A stretch of DNA of 64,000 nt from Mammaliicoccus stepanovicii (GTDB lineage: Bacteria; Bacillota; Bacilli; Staphylococcales; Staphylococcaceae). The translations under genes were made by a program, and so were the position numbers. The stretch lies in contig NZ_PPQZ01000018.1 of the NCBI RefSeq assembly GCF_002902525.1, positions 18,974 to 82,973 of the forward strand, read 5' to 3'. This document shows, in pieces, positions 7,969-18,379 of the stretch. Position 1 is the stretch's first letter. Every line of letters begins with the position of its first letter. The notes under the pieces are model-generated. The model searched no databases and was not told the DNA's origin. It saw only the letters and a list, made by a program, of their open reading frames with translations.

Positions 7969-9075
7969 ATGAAAGCTACTCAACTTGCTCAAATTTCTTT
8001 AACTAAAGATCATACTGGTGCAACTACCAATCCTATATACCTTTCTACTGCTTATCAACATGAAAAATTAGGTTGTTCAACTGGATTTGATTATACAAGA
8101 ACAAAAAATCCTACTCGATCTCAATTTGAAGAAGCTTTTGCGAAACTTGAAGGGGGTAAATATTCATTTGCAACATCTAGTGGAATGGCAAGCATTCAAT
8201 TAATTTGCAATATATTTAAACCAAATGATGAAATTCTAGTTTCCTTTGATTTATACGGTGGCACATTTAGACTGTTTGAGTTTTATGAACAACAATACAA
8301 TATCAAATTTAAATACGTAGATTTTTCAAATATTGAAGAAATAAATGTAGCTATTAACAAGAATACTCGGGCATTTTTCATTGAACCTATTTCTAATCCG
8401 TTAATGTGTTCGGTCGATTTAGACCCACTTTATCAAATAGCTAAAGAACACAACATTTTAACCATTATCGATAATACTTTTTTAACACCTTATTTATCCA
8501 CACCATTAAAAGACGGTGCAGATATTGTATTACATTCAGCTACCAAATATATCAGTGGTCATAATGATGTACTTGCTGGAATTGTGACAGTATATGATGA
8601 CTATTTAGGAGAAGTGCTTGGACAATTTCATAATATGATTGGCGCAACACTTTCTCCATTCGATAGCTACTTATTATTAAGAGGGTTAAAAACCTTACAT
8701 CTTAGAATGGATCGAGCAACTTCAAACGCAAAACATTTATCTGTCGCATTAAATCAATTAGACAGCATAGATGAAGTCCTATTCTCTGGACAAACTGGCA
8801 TGCTAAGCATTCGTTTAAACACTCATTATAGTGTCGATTCATTTTTACAAAATATAAAATTATGTATCTTCGCAGAAAGCTTAGGCGGTACAGAAACATT
8901 TATAACATTTCCTTATACTCAAACCCATGTGGACATGGCAGATGAAGAGAAGGATAAACGAGGCATAGATGAATATTTATTACGACTATCAATTGGAATT
9001 GAAGACTACGAAGATATTTATGCAGATATACTTCAAGCTCTAAAAAAATCAAAAAAAGAAGGAGTGTCATTATGA
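7969..9075 (+). CDS. metI: Cystathionine gamma-synthase / O-acetylhomoserine thiolase MetI
   Basis: MetI is a PLP enzyme that condenses O-acetylhomoserine with cysteine (or sulfide) to give cystathionine (or homocysteine). The 368-residue protein shows the family features SSGMASIQ, DDLYGGTFR-like FDLYGGTFRLFEFY, DNTFLTPYL and the PLP-lysine region HSATKYISGHND. I chose the ATG at 7969, nine bases after AGAAAGGA; an in-frame TTG lies three codons upstream. It is first in the met operon and its stop overlaps the metC start (ATGA). Confidence 0.92.
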   Translation: MKATQLAQISLTKDHTGATTNPIYLSTAYQHEKLGCSTGFDYTRTKNPTRSQFEEAFAKLEGGKYSFATSSGMASIQLICNIFKPNDEILVSFDLYGGTFRLFEFYEQQYNIKFKYVDFSNIEEINVAINKNTRAFFIEPISNPLMCSVDLDPLYQIAKEHNILTIIDNTFLTPYLSTPLKDGADIVLHSATKYISGHNDVLAGIVTVYDDYLGEVLGQFHNMIGATLSPFDSYLLLRGLKTLHLRMDRATSNAKHLSVALNQLDSIDEVLFSGQTGMLSIRLNTHYSVDSFLQNIKLCIFAESLGGTETFITFPYTQTHVDMADEEKDKRGIDEYLLRLSIGIEDYEDIYADILQALKKSKKEGVSL

Positions 9076-10244
9076 GCTATTCAAAAGAAACGTCACTAAT
9101 TCTCGATTCTACACGCGGACAAGAACATTTATCTAGCAATCAACCATTATATTATTCATCAACTTTCCATCAAAACACGTTAGGTGGGAATGCAGAATTT
9201 GATTATGCAAGAAGTGGTAACCCCAATCGTAAATTACTTGAAGAAAAACTAGCCCAGCTAGAAGGTGGTCGCTATGGATTCGCATTTAGTTCAGGAATAG
9301 CTGCTATAACTGCCGTCTTCTTAACACTCGAACCAGGAGATCATGTCATTATTCCTGATGATGTATACGGTGGGACTTTTAGATTAACTGAACAAATTCT
9401 CAAAAAATTTAATATAGAGTTTACGACAGTAGATCAAACTGATTTATCACAAGTAGAATCAGCTTTACAAAATAATACAAAACTTATCTATGTAGAAACA
9501 CCTTCTAATCCACTTTTTAAAGTGACAGATATAGATGAAGTAGGGAAAATCGCACACAAAAACAATGCATTATTAGCTGTAGATAACACATTTATGACAC
9601 CGCTAGGTCAATCACCGCTTCGACTTGGTGCAGATATAGTGATTCATTCAGCTACCAAATTCTTAAGCGGGCATAGTGACCTTATAGCAGGTGCAGTTAT
9701 CGTAAATGACGAAACACTTAAAGATGATATTTATCTTATTCAAAATGGAACAGGTTCAGGATTAAGCGTCTATGATTCATGGACCTTAACAAAACACTTA
9801 AAAACTTTACCTATTCGATTTAAACAATGCGTTCAAAATACTGAGCATGTTTATAGATATTTACGAGATCATGAAGCAATTGAGGCAGTCTATTACCCAA
9901 TAACAAATGACACGCATTTAAGACAAGCTAAAAATGGTGGTGCTGTATTAGGATTTAGGCTTAAAGATGAATCGAAAGCACAAACTTTTGTCGATCATCT
10001 CAATATACCACTTGTTTCTGTAAGTTTAGGTGGTGTGGAAACCATCCTTTCTCATCCAGCAACTATGAGTCATGCTGCCATACCTGAAGAAATCAGATCA
10101 GAACGTGGCATTTCAAATGGATTATTTAGACTCTCGGTTGGCTTAGAAGATGTCAAAGAATTAATTACAGATATCGATTGGGCTTTAAAGGAGGCATTGT
10201 ATGAATCTAACAGAAGCATTAAAGAACCAAATTTTAGTAGCTGA
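9072..10244 (+). CDS. metC: Cystathionine beta-lyase MetC
   Basis: MetC splits cystathionine into homocysteine, pyruvate and ammonia using PLP. The 390-residue protein is a paralogue of the preceding MetI, with DDVYGGTFRLTEQ, ETPSNPLFK, DNTFMTPLGQSPL and the PLP-lysine motif HSATKFLSGHSD. The MetI versus MetC assignment rests on operon order (I then C, as in S. aureus and B. subtilis) and on the overall resemblance. It overlaps metI by 4 bp and metF by 44 bp, so translation is probably coupled. Confidence 0.9.
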   Translation: MSYSKETSLILDSTRGQEHLSSNQPLYYSSTFHQNTLGGNAEFDYARSGNPNRKLLEEKLAQLEGGRYGFAFSSGIAAITAVFLTLEPGDHVIIPDDVYGGTFRLTEQILKKFNIEFTTVDQTDLSQVESALQNNTKLIYVETPSNPLFKVTDIDEVGKIAHKNNALLAVDNTFMTPLGQSPLRLGADIVIHSATKFLSGHSDLIAGAVIVNDETLKDDIYLIQNGTGSGLSVYDSWTLTKHLKTLPIRFKQCVQNTEHVYRYLRDHEAIEAVYYPITNDTHLRQAKNGGAVLGFRLKDESKAQTFVDHLNIPLVSVSLGGVETILSHPATMSHAAIPEEIRSERGISNGLFRLSVGLEDVKELITDIDWALKEALYESNRSIKEPNFSS

Positions 10245-12039
10245 TGGTGCTATAGGCACAATCCTTTATTCTGAAGGTTTAGATACTTGCCCGGAAAGTT
10301 ACAACTTAACACATCCAAAAAAAATCGAACACATACATCGCTCATATATTGAAGCTGGTGCAGATGTTATCCAAACGAATACTTACGGTGCTAATTTCGA
10401 AAAATTACAAGACTATCATTTAGAACATCGTGTAAAAGATATACACAAAGCAGCAGTACAAATTGCAAAGCGTGCAAGTAATAAGAACACTTATATACTT
10501 GGAACAGTTGGTGGTTTTCGCAACATAAAGAAAAGCGACTTATCTATTGAATCAATTCAATATCACACCGAAATACAAATCGAAACGCTCATAAATGAAG
10601 GCGTTGATGGTATTTTGTTTGAAACTTATTATGATTTAGACGAGCTACTGACAGTACTTAGACATACTCGAGCAAAATACGACATCCCGATAATTGCTCA
10701 ACTCACAGCAAGTAATACTAATTATTTAAGAAACGGTACGCTTATACCAGAGGCATTAGAATCCTTACTTAAAGCTGGAGCAGACGTTGTCGGTTTAAAT
10801 TGTCATCACGGTCCTTATCATATGCTAAAAACGTTTAAACACATCGACATTCCAAATCATGCATATCTATCTTGTTATCCAAACGCAAGTTTATTAGATT
10901 TAGAAGAAAACGAACTAAAGTATAGCAATAATGCAGAATATTTCTCAGATGCAGCTAAAGAACTTGTCAATCAAGGCGTCAGATTAATAGGAGGATGTTG
11001 CGGAACAACACCTGAACATATTAATAAAATTAAACAAATCACAAAAAATTTAAAACCTATCACACATAAAAATGTCGTACCTATCAAAACTAAACAATAT
11101 AAAAAACAAAATAAGATAGAACCAAGTATAAAAGAACTTGTTACAAATAGACCCACCGTTATTGTCGAATTAGACACACCTAAACACTTAGATACATCAC
11201 AATTTTTTGAAGGCATACAGGCACTCGAAGATGCTGAGGTTGATGCTGTAACAATAGCCGACAACTCATTAGCGAGCGTTAGAATTTCTAACATTGCAGC
11301 TGCAAGTGCTATTAAACAACATTATAAAATAAGACCCCTCGTACACTTAGCCTGTCGAGATAGAAATTTAATCGGTCTTCAATCACATCTAATGGGTCTC
11401 TCACTGTTAGGTATAAATGATATTTTGGCCATAACTGGTGACCCTTCAAAAGTAGGTGACTTTCCGGGTGCATCAAGTGTATTCGACGTCAATTCAAATG
11501 GATTAGCAGAAATTATAACACAATTCAATCAAGGTATTAATGCGGATGGTGACACTTTAAGAAGTAATACGAACTTCTCTGTAGCTGGTGCATTTAATCC
11601 AAATGTAAGACGTCTAGAACCTGCAGTAAAGAGACTAGAGAAGAAAATAGAATCTGGTATGGAATATTTCATAACACAACCAGTATATGAACCTGAAAAA
11701 GTTAAAGAAATATACGAAGCAACAAAACATATAGATGCACCGATATTTATCGGTGTCATGCCTATAACTAATTATAATAACGCATTGTTTTTACACAATG
11801 AAGTTCCCGGTATTAAATTATCAGAAAGCGTACTTAACGCATTCGAAAAAGTGAAAGACGATAGAGATGCTACAAGAAGGCTCAGCATGAGTATGAGCAA
11901 ACAATTAATAGACGCAATACATCAATATTTTAATGGTTTGTACTTAGTTACACCATTTTTAAAATATGATATGACAGTTGAATTAGCAAAGTATTCAAAA
12001 TCCATAACTGGTACACAAATTAAGGAGGCAATATTATGA
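10201..12039 (+). CDS. metF: Bifunctional homocysteine S-methyltransferase / methylenetetrahydrofolate reductase
   Basis: The 612-residue protein joins two enzymes. Residues 1 to about 280 form a homocysteine S-methyltransferase domain with the zinc ligands in LNCHHG and [10 protein letters not shown]. About 310-612 form a methylenetetrahydrofolate reductase domain ([29 protein letters not shown]) that makes the 5-methyl-THF needed downstream. This YitJ-type fusion is standard in staphylococci and bacilli. The start at 10201 has a perfect AAGGAGG six bases upstream inside the end of metC. It overlaps metE by 4 bp. Confidence 0.93.
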   Translation: MNLTEALKNQILVADGAIGTILYSEGLDTCPESYNLTHPKKIEHIHRSYIEAGADVIQTNTYGANFEKLQDYHLEHRVKDIHKAAVQIAKRASNKNTYILGTVGGFRNIKKSDLSIESIQYHTEIQIETLINEGVDGILFETYYDLDELLTVLRHTRAKYDIPIIAQLTASNTNYLRNGTLIPEALESLLKAGADVVGLNCHHGPYHMLKTFKHIDIPNHAYLSCYPNASLLDLEENELKYSNNAEYFSDAAKELVNQGVRLIGGCCGTTPEHINKIKQITKNLKPITHKNVVPIKTKQYKKQNKIEPSIKELVTNRPTVIVELDTPKHLDTSQFFEGIQALEDAEVDAVTIADNSLASVRISNIAAASAIKQHYKIRPLVHLACRDRNLIGLQSHLMGLSLLGINDILAITGDPSKVGDFPGASSVFDVNSNGLAEIITQFNQGINADGDTLRSNTNFSVAGAFNPNVRRLEPAVKRLEKKIESGMEYFITQPVYEPEKVKEIYEATKHIDAPIFIGVMPITNYNNALFLHNEVPGIKLSESVLNAFEKVKDDRDATRRLSMSMSKQLIDAIHQYFNGLYLVTPFLKYDMTVELAKYSKSITGTQIKEAIL

Positions 12040-14282
12040 CAATTAAAACAGCAAATTTAGGATTTCCAAGACTAGGTAAAAAGAGAGAATGGAAGAAAGC
12101 AATTGAAAGTTACTGGGCACAAAAAATAAACAAAGCCGAATTAGATCAAACACTACAAGATTTGCACAAAGAAATTATAAATGTGCAAAAAGACCATCAC
12201 GTAGACCAAATACCAGCAGGAGATTTTTCATTATACGATCATGTACTAGACACATCATTATTATTTAACATCATTCCTGAACGTTTCCAAGGACGCCCAG
12301 TTGATGATGAATTATTATTTGATATCGCTCGAGGAAATAAAGATCATGTAGCTAGTGCATTAATTAAATGGTTTAATACGAATTATCATTATATCGTTCC
12401 TGAGTGGGATAATGTTTCGCCTAAATTGAATCATAATGTCCTACTAGAAAAGTTTAATTTCACTAAAGCACAAGGTGTAAACGCTCATCCTGTTATATTA
12501 GGACCGATAACTTACGTTGCATTATCAAAAGGCGGAGAACAAAGCTTTGACGAGAAAGTAAGAACTTTACTACCTTTATATAATGAAGTCTTTGAGTCAC
12601 TTACTAAAGCTGGTGCTGGATACATTCAAGTAGATGAACCAATTCTTGTAACTGATCAAGCAAATGAATTACAAGCAATTACTAAAGAAGCTTATGAATT
12701 CTTTAATAAGGAGACACCATCAACTCAAATCGTATTACAAACGTACTTTGAACGTGTAGATTTAAGTTTCGTCGCACAATTACCAGTGTGTGGATTAGGG
12801 TTAGATTTCGTTCATGACAATGGTTACAACCTACAACAAATTAAAGATGGACTATTTCCTAAAGATAAAGTTTTATTTGCAGGCATAATAGATGGTAGAA
12901 ATGTTTGGGCAGCAAATATTGAAGAGAAAAAATTATTAATCGAAACACTACAATCATATGTAAATGAAATTGTTATTCAACCGTCTTCTTCATTATTACA
13001 TGTACCAGTCACACTAGGAGAAGAAACGTTAGACAACTCTATACGCGACGGACTTAGCTTTGCTACTGAAAAACTAGATGAATTATATGCACTGAAACAA
13101 TTATTTAACGAACAAGACGATACTTTATACAATCAATTAAAAGAACAATTTGAACGTTTTGAAAATCAATCATTCAAACAACTTGAATATGATTATGATT
13201 CAGTTAAATCAGAACGAACTACACCATTTAAAGAGAGAAAAATCGTTCAAGATCAAGTATTGAATTTACCAGATTTACCAACAACAACAATTGGGTCATT
13301 CCCTCAATCAAGAGAAGTTAGAAAATATCGAGCAGACTGGAAGAATAATAGAATTTCAGATGAACAATACGAAACATTCCTACAAAACGAAATTAAACGA
13401 TGGATTGATATTCAAGAAGAAATCGGATTAGATGTATTAGTACATGGTGAATTCGAAAGAAATGATATGGTTGAATTCTTTGGTGAAAAATTAAACGGAT
13501 TTTTAGTTACGAAATTTGGATGGGTTCAATCTTACGGTTCACGTGCTGTTAAACCACCAATTATTTACGGAGATGTAAAATGGACTGAACCATTAACAGT
13601 CAAAGAAACACTTTATGCTCAAAGTTTAACGGACAAACCTGTTAAAGGTATGCTTACAGGTCCAGTAACAATCTTAAACTGGTCATTTGAAAGAGTAGAT
13701 ATACCTAAAAGTGAAGTTCAAGATCAAATCGCATTAGCAATAAATGAAGAAGTACTAGCACTTGAAGAAGCAGGGATTAAAGTAATCCAAGTAGATGAAC
13801 CAGCATTGCGCGAAGGCTTACCTCTACGTTCTGAGTACCATGAAAAATATTTAGATAAAGCCGTACATTCATTTAGATTATCTACATCTTCTGTCTTAGA
13901 TTCAACACAAATTCATACGCATATGTGTTATTCACAATTCGGCCAAATCATACATGCTATAAAATCACTAGATGCTGATGTAATTTCAATTGAAACATCT
14001 AGAAGTCATGGAGATTTAATTAAAGATTTTGAAGATATCACTTACGATTTAGGTATCGGTTTAGGCGTTTATGATATCCATAGCCCTCGTATACCAACAG
14101 AGGAAGAAATTACTGTTGCTATTAATCGTGCATTACAAGAAATAGATCGTTCTTTATTCTGGGTAAATCCAGACTGTGGCCTTAAAACAAGACAAGAAGA
14201 TGAAGTAAAAGAAGCACTTAACATATTAGTTCAATCAGTTGAAAAGATTCGTCAAGACAACGCTGTTAAACAACCAAATTAA
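12036..14282 (+). CDS. metE: Cobalamin-independent methionine synthase MetE
   Basis: MetE transfers the methyl group of 5-methyltetrahydropteroyl-triglutamate to homocysteine to make methionine, using zinc and no B12. The 748-residue length is normal. The N-terminal domain starts with the conserved [16 protein letters not shown]. In the C-terminal catalytic domain the zinc ligands are in HTHMCYSQF and [10 protein letters not shown], with [15 protein letters not shown] between. The start overlaps the metF stop as ATGA and has a GGAGG nine bases before it. It completes the pathway begun by MetX elsewhere in this window. Confidence 0.96.
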   Translation: MTIKTANLGFPRLGKKREWKKAIESYWAQKINKAELDQTLQDLHKEIINVQKDHHVDQIPAGDFSLYDHVLDTSLLFNIIPERFQGRPVDDELLFDIARGNKDHVASALIKWFNTNYHYIVPEWDNVSPKLNHNVLLEKFNFTKAQGVNAHPVILGPITYVALSKGGEQSFDEKVRTLLPLYNEVFESLTKAGAGYIQVDEPILVTDQANELQAITKEAYEFFNKETPSTQIVLQTYFERVDLSFVAQLPVCGLGLDFVHDNGYNLQQIKDGLFPKDKVLFAGIIDGRNVWAANIEEKKLLIETLQSYVNEIVIQPSSSLLHVPVTLGEETLDNSIRDGLSFATEKLDELYALKQLFNEQDDTLYNQLKEQFERFENQSFKQLEYDYDSVKSERTTPFKERKIVQDQVLNLPDLPTTTIGSFPQSREVRKYRADWKNNRISDEQYETFLQNEIKRWIDIQEEIGLDVLVHGEFERNDMVEFFGEKLNGFLVTKFGWVQSYGSRAVKPPIIYGDVKWTEPLTVKETLYAQSLTDKPVKGMLTGPVTILNWSFERVDIPKSEVQDQIALAINEEVLALEEAGIKVIQVDEPALREGLPLRSEYHEKYLDKAVHSFRLSTSSVLDSTQIHTHMCYSQFGQIIHAIKSLDADVISIETSRSHGDLIKDFEDITYDLGIGLGVYDIHSPRIPTEEEITVAINRALQEIDRSLFWVNPDCGLKTRQEDEVKEALNILVQSVEKIRQDNAVKQPN

Positions 14283-14303
14283 TTAATCATTTGAGGTGAT
14301 ATT

Positions 14304-15050
14304 ATGTCATATCCGTTATGGAATACAATTAATCATTTGAAAGAGTTTAAATGGGTAGATTTAACACATACCTTTGACTCAGAATCACCTCATTTTTCAT
14401 CATTTGAAAATGCAGAAACAAAAACATTATATAAGGTGAAAGATGATGGATTCTTTGCCCAGTCTTGGCAATTTCCTACACAATATGGCACGCATATTGA
14501 TGCGCCCATACACTTCGTAGAACATAAAAGATATTTACATGAATTAGGTTTGAAAGAAACTGTTTTACCTTTGATCGTGTTAAATTTTTCTGAAGAAGTC
14601 AAAAAAGACTCTGACTTTAGATTAACAAAAACTCATATTCTCGACTGGGAAGCTAAACATGGTCCAATAGAAAGCAACACTTTTGTAGCATTTAGAAGTG
14701 ATTGGTCAAAAAGATGGCCAAACAAAACCGAGTTTGAGAATAAAGACAAAGACGGACAAGAGCATCTTCCTGGATGGTCACTAGATGCTTTACAATACTT
14801 ATTTGAAGAGAGACATATCAAAGCTATCGGGCATGAAACATTTGATACGGATGCTTCCATTGATATTCGTAAGAATGGTGATATTGTTGGTGAGCGTTAT
14901 GTACTTGGATTGGATACTTTCCAAATAGAACTGTTAACCGGATTAGATCAATTACCAACTCGTGGTTCAGTAATATTAACCATTAGTCCAAAACCAAAGA
15001 ATGCACCAGGATTCCCCGTCCGTGCATTCGCTATTTCTCCTAACACGTAG
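14304..15050 (+). CDS. Cyclase/kynurenine-formamidase-like metal hydrolase
   Basis: The 248-residue protein has the cyclase-family (PF04199) metal-binding pattern HxGTHxDxPxH in degenerate form: QYGTHIDAPIHF at about residues 53-64, with DLTH near the N-terminus (residues 19-22) and HETFDTDAS and RAFAI towards the end. Members include kynurenine formamidase and isatin hydrolase, and the true substrate here is unknown. It lies 21 bp after metE in the same direction with a good GAGGTGAT ribosome-binding site, so it is probably the fifth gene of the met operon. The link to methionine metabolism is unexplained. Confidence 0.75.
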   Translation: MSYPLWNTINHLKEFKWVDLTHTFDSESPHFSSFENAETKTLYKVKDDGFFAQSWQFPTQYGTHIDAPIHFVEHKRYLHELGLKETVLPLIVLNFSEEVKKDSDFRLTKTHILDWEAKHGPIESNTFVAFRSDWSKRWPNKTEFENKDKDGQEHLPGWSLDALQYLFEERHIKAIGHETFDTDASIDIRKNGDIVGERYVLGLDTFQIELLTGLDQLPTRGSVILTISPKPKNAPGFPVRAFAISPNT

Positions 15051-15110
15051 TCTAAGGTCATATCTATTTTTGAGCGAGTATGATTTGTCTTATAGACTTT
15101 CTATTCATAA

Positions 15111-15157
15111 AACAAACCCCATTCAGGTTCTATACAAGTTCCTGAATGGGGTTTGTT
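15111..15157. terminator. Bidirectional terminator between the met operon and the CstA-like gene
   Basis: Perfect 17-bp inverted repeat AACAAACCCCATTCAGG / CCTGAATGGGGTTTGTT. It serves both converging transcripts. Confidence 0.85.
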
Positions 15158-15160
15158 CTA

Positions 15161-16615
15161 TTAATATTTAGATACAGTAGATAATCCAATTTTATGTTCT
15201 AATTCTATATTATTTTCACTATTTTTACGGTAAAGATAATAGAAATACATAGACCAAAGTATTGTTAATCCTATTGATAACCAATAACTTAAAGTTAAAT
15301 CCATTCCTAATCCAATCGGCTGACTCAGTATATAAGTGAAAATATTCCAAGTCATAAATAGTGCTGGAATTAATGCCACATAAAAATTCTTATTTGCCAA
15401 TAATAGATACATGACACCCACCCATAATGCTATGGTTGCCGTAGTTTGATTGGCCCATGAGAAATATCTCCATAAAATCGTGAAATCAATTCTAGTTAAA
15501 ATAAAACTAATTACGAACATTGGAATTGCAATAGCGAACCTTTTCCATATTTTCTTTTGACCAAAGTTAAAGTAATCTGCTAGAATCATTCTTGCACTTC
15601 TAAACGATGTATCACCACTTGTAATTGGTAACACGATAACCCCTAGAATAGCTAACGTGCCAAAGACAGAGCCGAGAAGCATAGTAGACGCTTCACTTAC
15701 TACTAGTGCCGCTTCACCTTTAGCTAGTACTTCTTGAAGACCACCATATCCACCAAATAAACTCATTGCTGCTGCTGCCCAAATCATCGCAATAATACCT
15801 TCAGCAATCATCATGCCATAAAAAATCATTCGACCATTTTTTTCATTGTTTGTTGTTCTAGAAATAATTGGCGATTGAGTAGCATGGAATCCAGATAATG
15901 CGCCACATGTAATCGTAAAGAATAATAATGGGAATATCGGTGCAGAATCAGGATGCATATTTTTCAACGTTAATTCTGGAATTTCTGCTCCAGTCATCAA
16001 TAATCTAACAAATATTCCTATTGCAGAAATCATTAAGATTAGTCCAAAAATCGGGTAAATTTTACCAATAATTTTATCAATTGGTAAAACGGTTGATAAG
16101 AAGTAATATAAGAAAATCACAAATATAATAATACCAAGTGCTATTTTTCCATCCATTAATGAATGTAAGAGTAAGGCTGGACTTGTTACGAACACTGTTC
16201 CTGTAAGTAACAATAATAATAATGTAAAAACATTAACGAAATGTTTCATAACATTACTTAAAAATTTACCAGCTAATTCCGGTAAATGTGCACCTTTATT
16301 TCTAATTGAAATCATCCCGGTTAAATAATCATGCACTGCACCAGCAAATATAGAACCTAATACAATCCAAATAAATGCAACCGGTCCATACAACGCACCC
16401 ATAATTGGTCCAAATATAGGTCCTACACCAGCAATATTTAATAATTGAATTAGAGAGTTCTTATTTGTAGTCATCGGAACATAATCGATATTATCTCTTT
16501 GATCATGCGCCGGCGTTGGTCTTTCATCTTTAACACCAAACATCTTTTCAATGTACTTGCCATATGTAAAATACCCTACTATAAGTAATACAATTGAAAC
16601 TAAAAATGTAATCAT
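15161..16615 (-). CDS. cstA: CstA/BtsT-family carbon-starvation transporter
   Basis: The 484-residue polytopic membrane protein (at least twelve hydrophobic segments) has the CstA-family landmarks: DQRDNIDYVPM near the N-terminus, NIAGVGPIFGPIMGALYGP at about residues 60-78, LTGMISIRNKGAHLPEL and SGFHATQSPIISRTT. CstA and BtsT import peptides or pyruvate in enteric bacteria; the substrate here is not established. Its length is closer to the shorter Gram-positive forms than to E. coli CstA (about 700). A perfect cre site sits at the predicted transcription start, so glucose repression through CcpA is likely. Confidence 0.85.
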   Translation of the reverse strand: MITFLVSIVLLIVGYFTYGKYIEKMFGVKDERPTPAHDQRDNIDYVPMTTNKNSLIQLLNIAGVGPIFGPIMGALYGPVAFIWIVLGSIFAGAVHDYLTGMISIRNKGAHLPELAGKFLSNVMKHFVNVFTLLLLLLTGTVFVTSPALLLHSLMDGKIALGIIIFVIFLYYFLSTVLPIDKIIGKIYPIFGLILMISAIGIFVRLLMTGAEIPELTLKNMHPDSAPIFPLLFFTITCGALSGFHATQSPIISRTTNNEKNGRMIFYGMMIAEGIIAMIWAAAAMSLFGGYGGLQEVLAKGEAALVVSEASTMLLGSVFGTLAILGVIVLPITSGDTSFRSARMILADYFNFGQKKIWKRFAIAIPMFVISFILTRIDFTILWRYFSWANQTTATIALWVGVMYLLLANKNFYVALIPALFMTWNIFTYILSQPIGLGMDLTLSYWLSIGLTILWSMYFYYLYRKNSENNIELEHKIGLSTVSKY

Positions 16616-16631
16616 AAATATCCCCCTTGTC

Positions 16632-16645
16632 TGAAAACGGTTTCA
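16632..16645. promoter_or_regulatory. Perfect cre site (CcpA) in front of cstA
   Basis: TGAAAACGGTTTCA is a fully palindromic match to the cre consensus TGWAANCGNTNWCA. It lies 17 bp upstream of the cstA start codon and just downstream of the -10, where bound CcpA would block transcription. Confidence 0.85.
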
Positions 16646-16652
16646 TATGAAA

Positions 16653-16681
16653 ATTATAAGTTAGTTATTTATAAAATACAA
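16653..16681 (-). promoter_or_regulatory. Promoter of cstA
   Basis: On the minus strand -35 TTGTAT (16676-16681), 17-bp spacer, perfect -10 TATAAT (16653-16658). Predicted start of transcription is near 16646, directly before the cre site. Confidence 0.6.
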
Positions 16682-16727
16682 TACTTCTCTAATTATTCTT
16701 ATATTTAATTGTTTTATTAATTTTTTA

Positions 16728-16778
16728 CAAATAAAGAACTCTACACCAACTTTTTGTTAGTGTAGAGTTCTTTATTTG
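16728..16778 (-). terminator. Terminator of the mnmE-noc gene series
   Basis: 19-bp inverted repeat with arms CAAATAAAGAACTCTACAC and GTGTAGAGTTCTTTATTTG, a few bases past the noc stop. Confidence 0.8.
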
Positions 16779-16781
16779 TAT

Positions 16782-17621
16782 CTATTTTCTTTTATAGACT
16801 TTTATTGTGATTTCATAAAAATCTTTATGCTCTTCATCAATACGCTTTACTTTAATGCCTTCTTTTTCAACGTTTTTAATACTTTGTCCTAATACATCAA
16901 GTGCTTCAGTAATATCTTGTTCAAATTGAAATTGTTTTGCTTTTACTTTTTCAGAGCCTCTTAATTTTTTTACACGTTCTTCTGTTTGTTTAACGTTTAA
17001 GTTTTGAGATTGGATTGTATTTAATACTTCTTGTTGATCTTTATCATCTAAACCAAGTAAAGCTCTTGCATGACGCTCTGTAATTTCACCTTTTTGCAAC
17101 GAAATTAATATTGGTTCAGACAATTTGAGAAGTCTCAATTTATTGGCAATAAACGATTGACTTTTACCCATACTTACAGCTAAATCTTGTTGTGTAATAC
17201 CCTCTAAATCTAATAATTTCTTATAGGCTTCAGCTTCTTCTATTGCTGACAAATTCTCACGTTGTATGTTTTCTATAAGTGCAACAGCAGCAGTTTCTTT
17301 ATCATTTAAAGGTTTAATTATAACTTCAGTTTCAGGTAAATCGTTATACTTTATTGCACGAAATCTACGTTCTCCGGCAATAATTTCATACATACCTTCT
17401 TCAATTGGACGAACAACAATTGGTTGTAACAATCCATGTTCTTTTATAGATTGTGCTAACTCTTTAATTTTTGATTCATCAAAGATTTTTCTAGGTTGAT
17501 AACGATTAGGCACAATTTTTTCTGTTGAAATTACCGCTACATTGCCTTCCGCTCTTGCTTCTTCTATGTGTTCTAACTCTTTGTCTTTAAGTCCAAATAA
17601 TTTAGAAAAAGGTTTTTTCAT
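16782..17621 (-). CDS. noc: Nucleoid occlusion protein Noc
   Basis: Noc, a ParB paralogue, binds its own sites over the nucleoid and blocks division there; in S. aureus it also restrains replication initiation. The 279-residue protein starts with a short amphipathic membrane-binding helix (MKKPFSKLFGL), which tells Noc from ParB. It has the CTP motif GERRFRA (residues 83-89) and a helix-turn-helix (ITQQDLAVSMGKSQSFIANK, about 136-155). Its place directly after rsmG is the conserved noc position. A near-consensus Noc-binding site lies 29 bp upstream. Confidence 0.94.
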   Translation of the reverse strand: MKKPFSKLFGLKDKELEHIEEARAEGNVAVISTEKIVPNRYQPRKIFDESKIKELAQSIKEHGLLQPIVVRPIEEGMYEIIAGERRFRAIKYNDLPETEVIIKPLNDKETAAVALIENIQRENLSAIEEAEAYKKLLDLEGITQQDLAVSMGKSQSFIANKLRLLKLSEPILISLQKGEITERHARALLGLDDKDQQEVLNTIQSQNLNVKQTEERVKKLRGSEKVKAKQFQFEQDITEALDVLGQSIKNVEKEGIKVKRIDEEHKDFYEITIKVYKRK

Positions 17622-17649
17622 TACAATCTGCCTACTTTCATTAATACAT

Positions 17650-17663
17650 ATTTCCCAGGAAAT
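17650..17663. promoter_or_regulatory. Noc-binding site (NBS) ahead of noc
   Basis: ATTTCCCAGGAAAT matches the Noc consensus ATTTCCCGGGAAAT at 13 of 14 positions. It lies in the 41-bp gap between rsmG and noc and suggests autoregulation as well as a nucleation point. Confidence 0.75.
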
Positions 17664-18379
17664 TAATTTGTTAATGGTTCTTTATTAGGTGTTCCTGGTT
17701 TACGTGGATATTTCTTAGGTGTTTCTTTCAACTTATCTATTTGAATGATTTGTCGTTTGCTATCTTCTAATGGTAGATTAAACTCATTTACATGCTTCAC
17801 TTTTCCACCTAATACTTTAATAGCAAATTGTGCATCTTCTAATTCTTCATTACCTTGTGAACCTTTTAATGCAACAAACTGTCCACCTTTTTTCACTAGT
17901 GGCATACATAGCTCACTTAATACAGATAATCTTGCAACTGCACGTGCCGTAACTAAATCATACGTTTCACGATTTTTACCTTTACCAAAGGTTTCAGCTC
18001 TATCATGTACAAAATTGACTTGATCTAGTTCTAACGCATTTGCTAATTCATTTAAAAACTTAATTCTTTTATTTAATGAATCTACTATTGTCACTTGTAG
18101 ATGTGGATATATGATCTTTAAAGGTATACTTGGAAACCCTGCACCAGCACCAACATCACAAATCGAATGTATATTATTAAAATCTAAATAAAAACTCGGT
18201 GTCACAGAATCATAGAAATGTTTTAAATATACTTCTTCTCTTTCTGTAACAGCTGTTAAATTAATTTTTTCATTCCATTCAACTAACATTTCAAAATACG
18301 TTTCAAATTGTTTTATTTGGTAATCTGTTAATTCTATTTGTGCTTTTTTAAGCGTATCTATAAATGTTTGTTCATTCAT
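17663..18379 (-). CDS. rsmG: 16S rRNA (guanine527-N7)-methyltransferase RsmG
   Basis: RsmG (GidB) methylates N7 of G527 in 16S rRNA; its loss gives low-level streptomycin resistance in many bacteria. The 238-residue protein has the SAM-binding motif [16 protein letters not shown] (about residues 69-84), followed by [16 protein letters not shown] and the DLVTARAVA segment. It abuts mnmG with no gap (mnmG stop, then rsmG ATG), so the two are translationally coupled within mnmE-mnmG-rsmG. Confidence 0.96.
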   Translation of the reverse strand: MNEQTFIDTLKKAQIELTDYQIKQFETYFEMLVEWNEKINLTAVTEREEVYLKHFYDSVTPSFYLDFNNIHSICDVGAGAGFPSIPLKIIYPHLQVTIVDSLNKRIKFLNELANALELDQVNFVHDRAETFGKGKNRETYDLVTARAVARLSVLSELCMPLVKKGGQFVALKGSQGNEELEDAQFAIKVLGGKVKHVNEFNLPLEDSKRQIIQIDKLKETPKKYPRKPGTPNKEPLTN

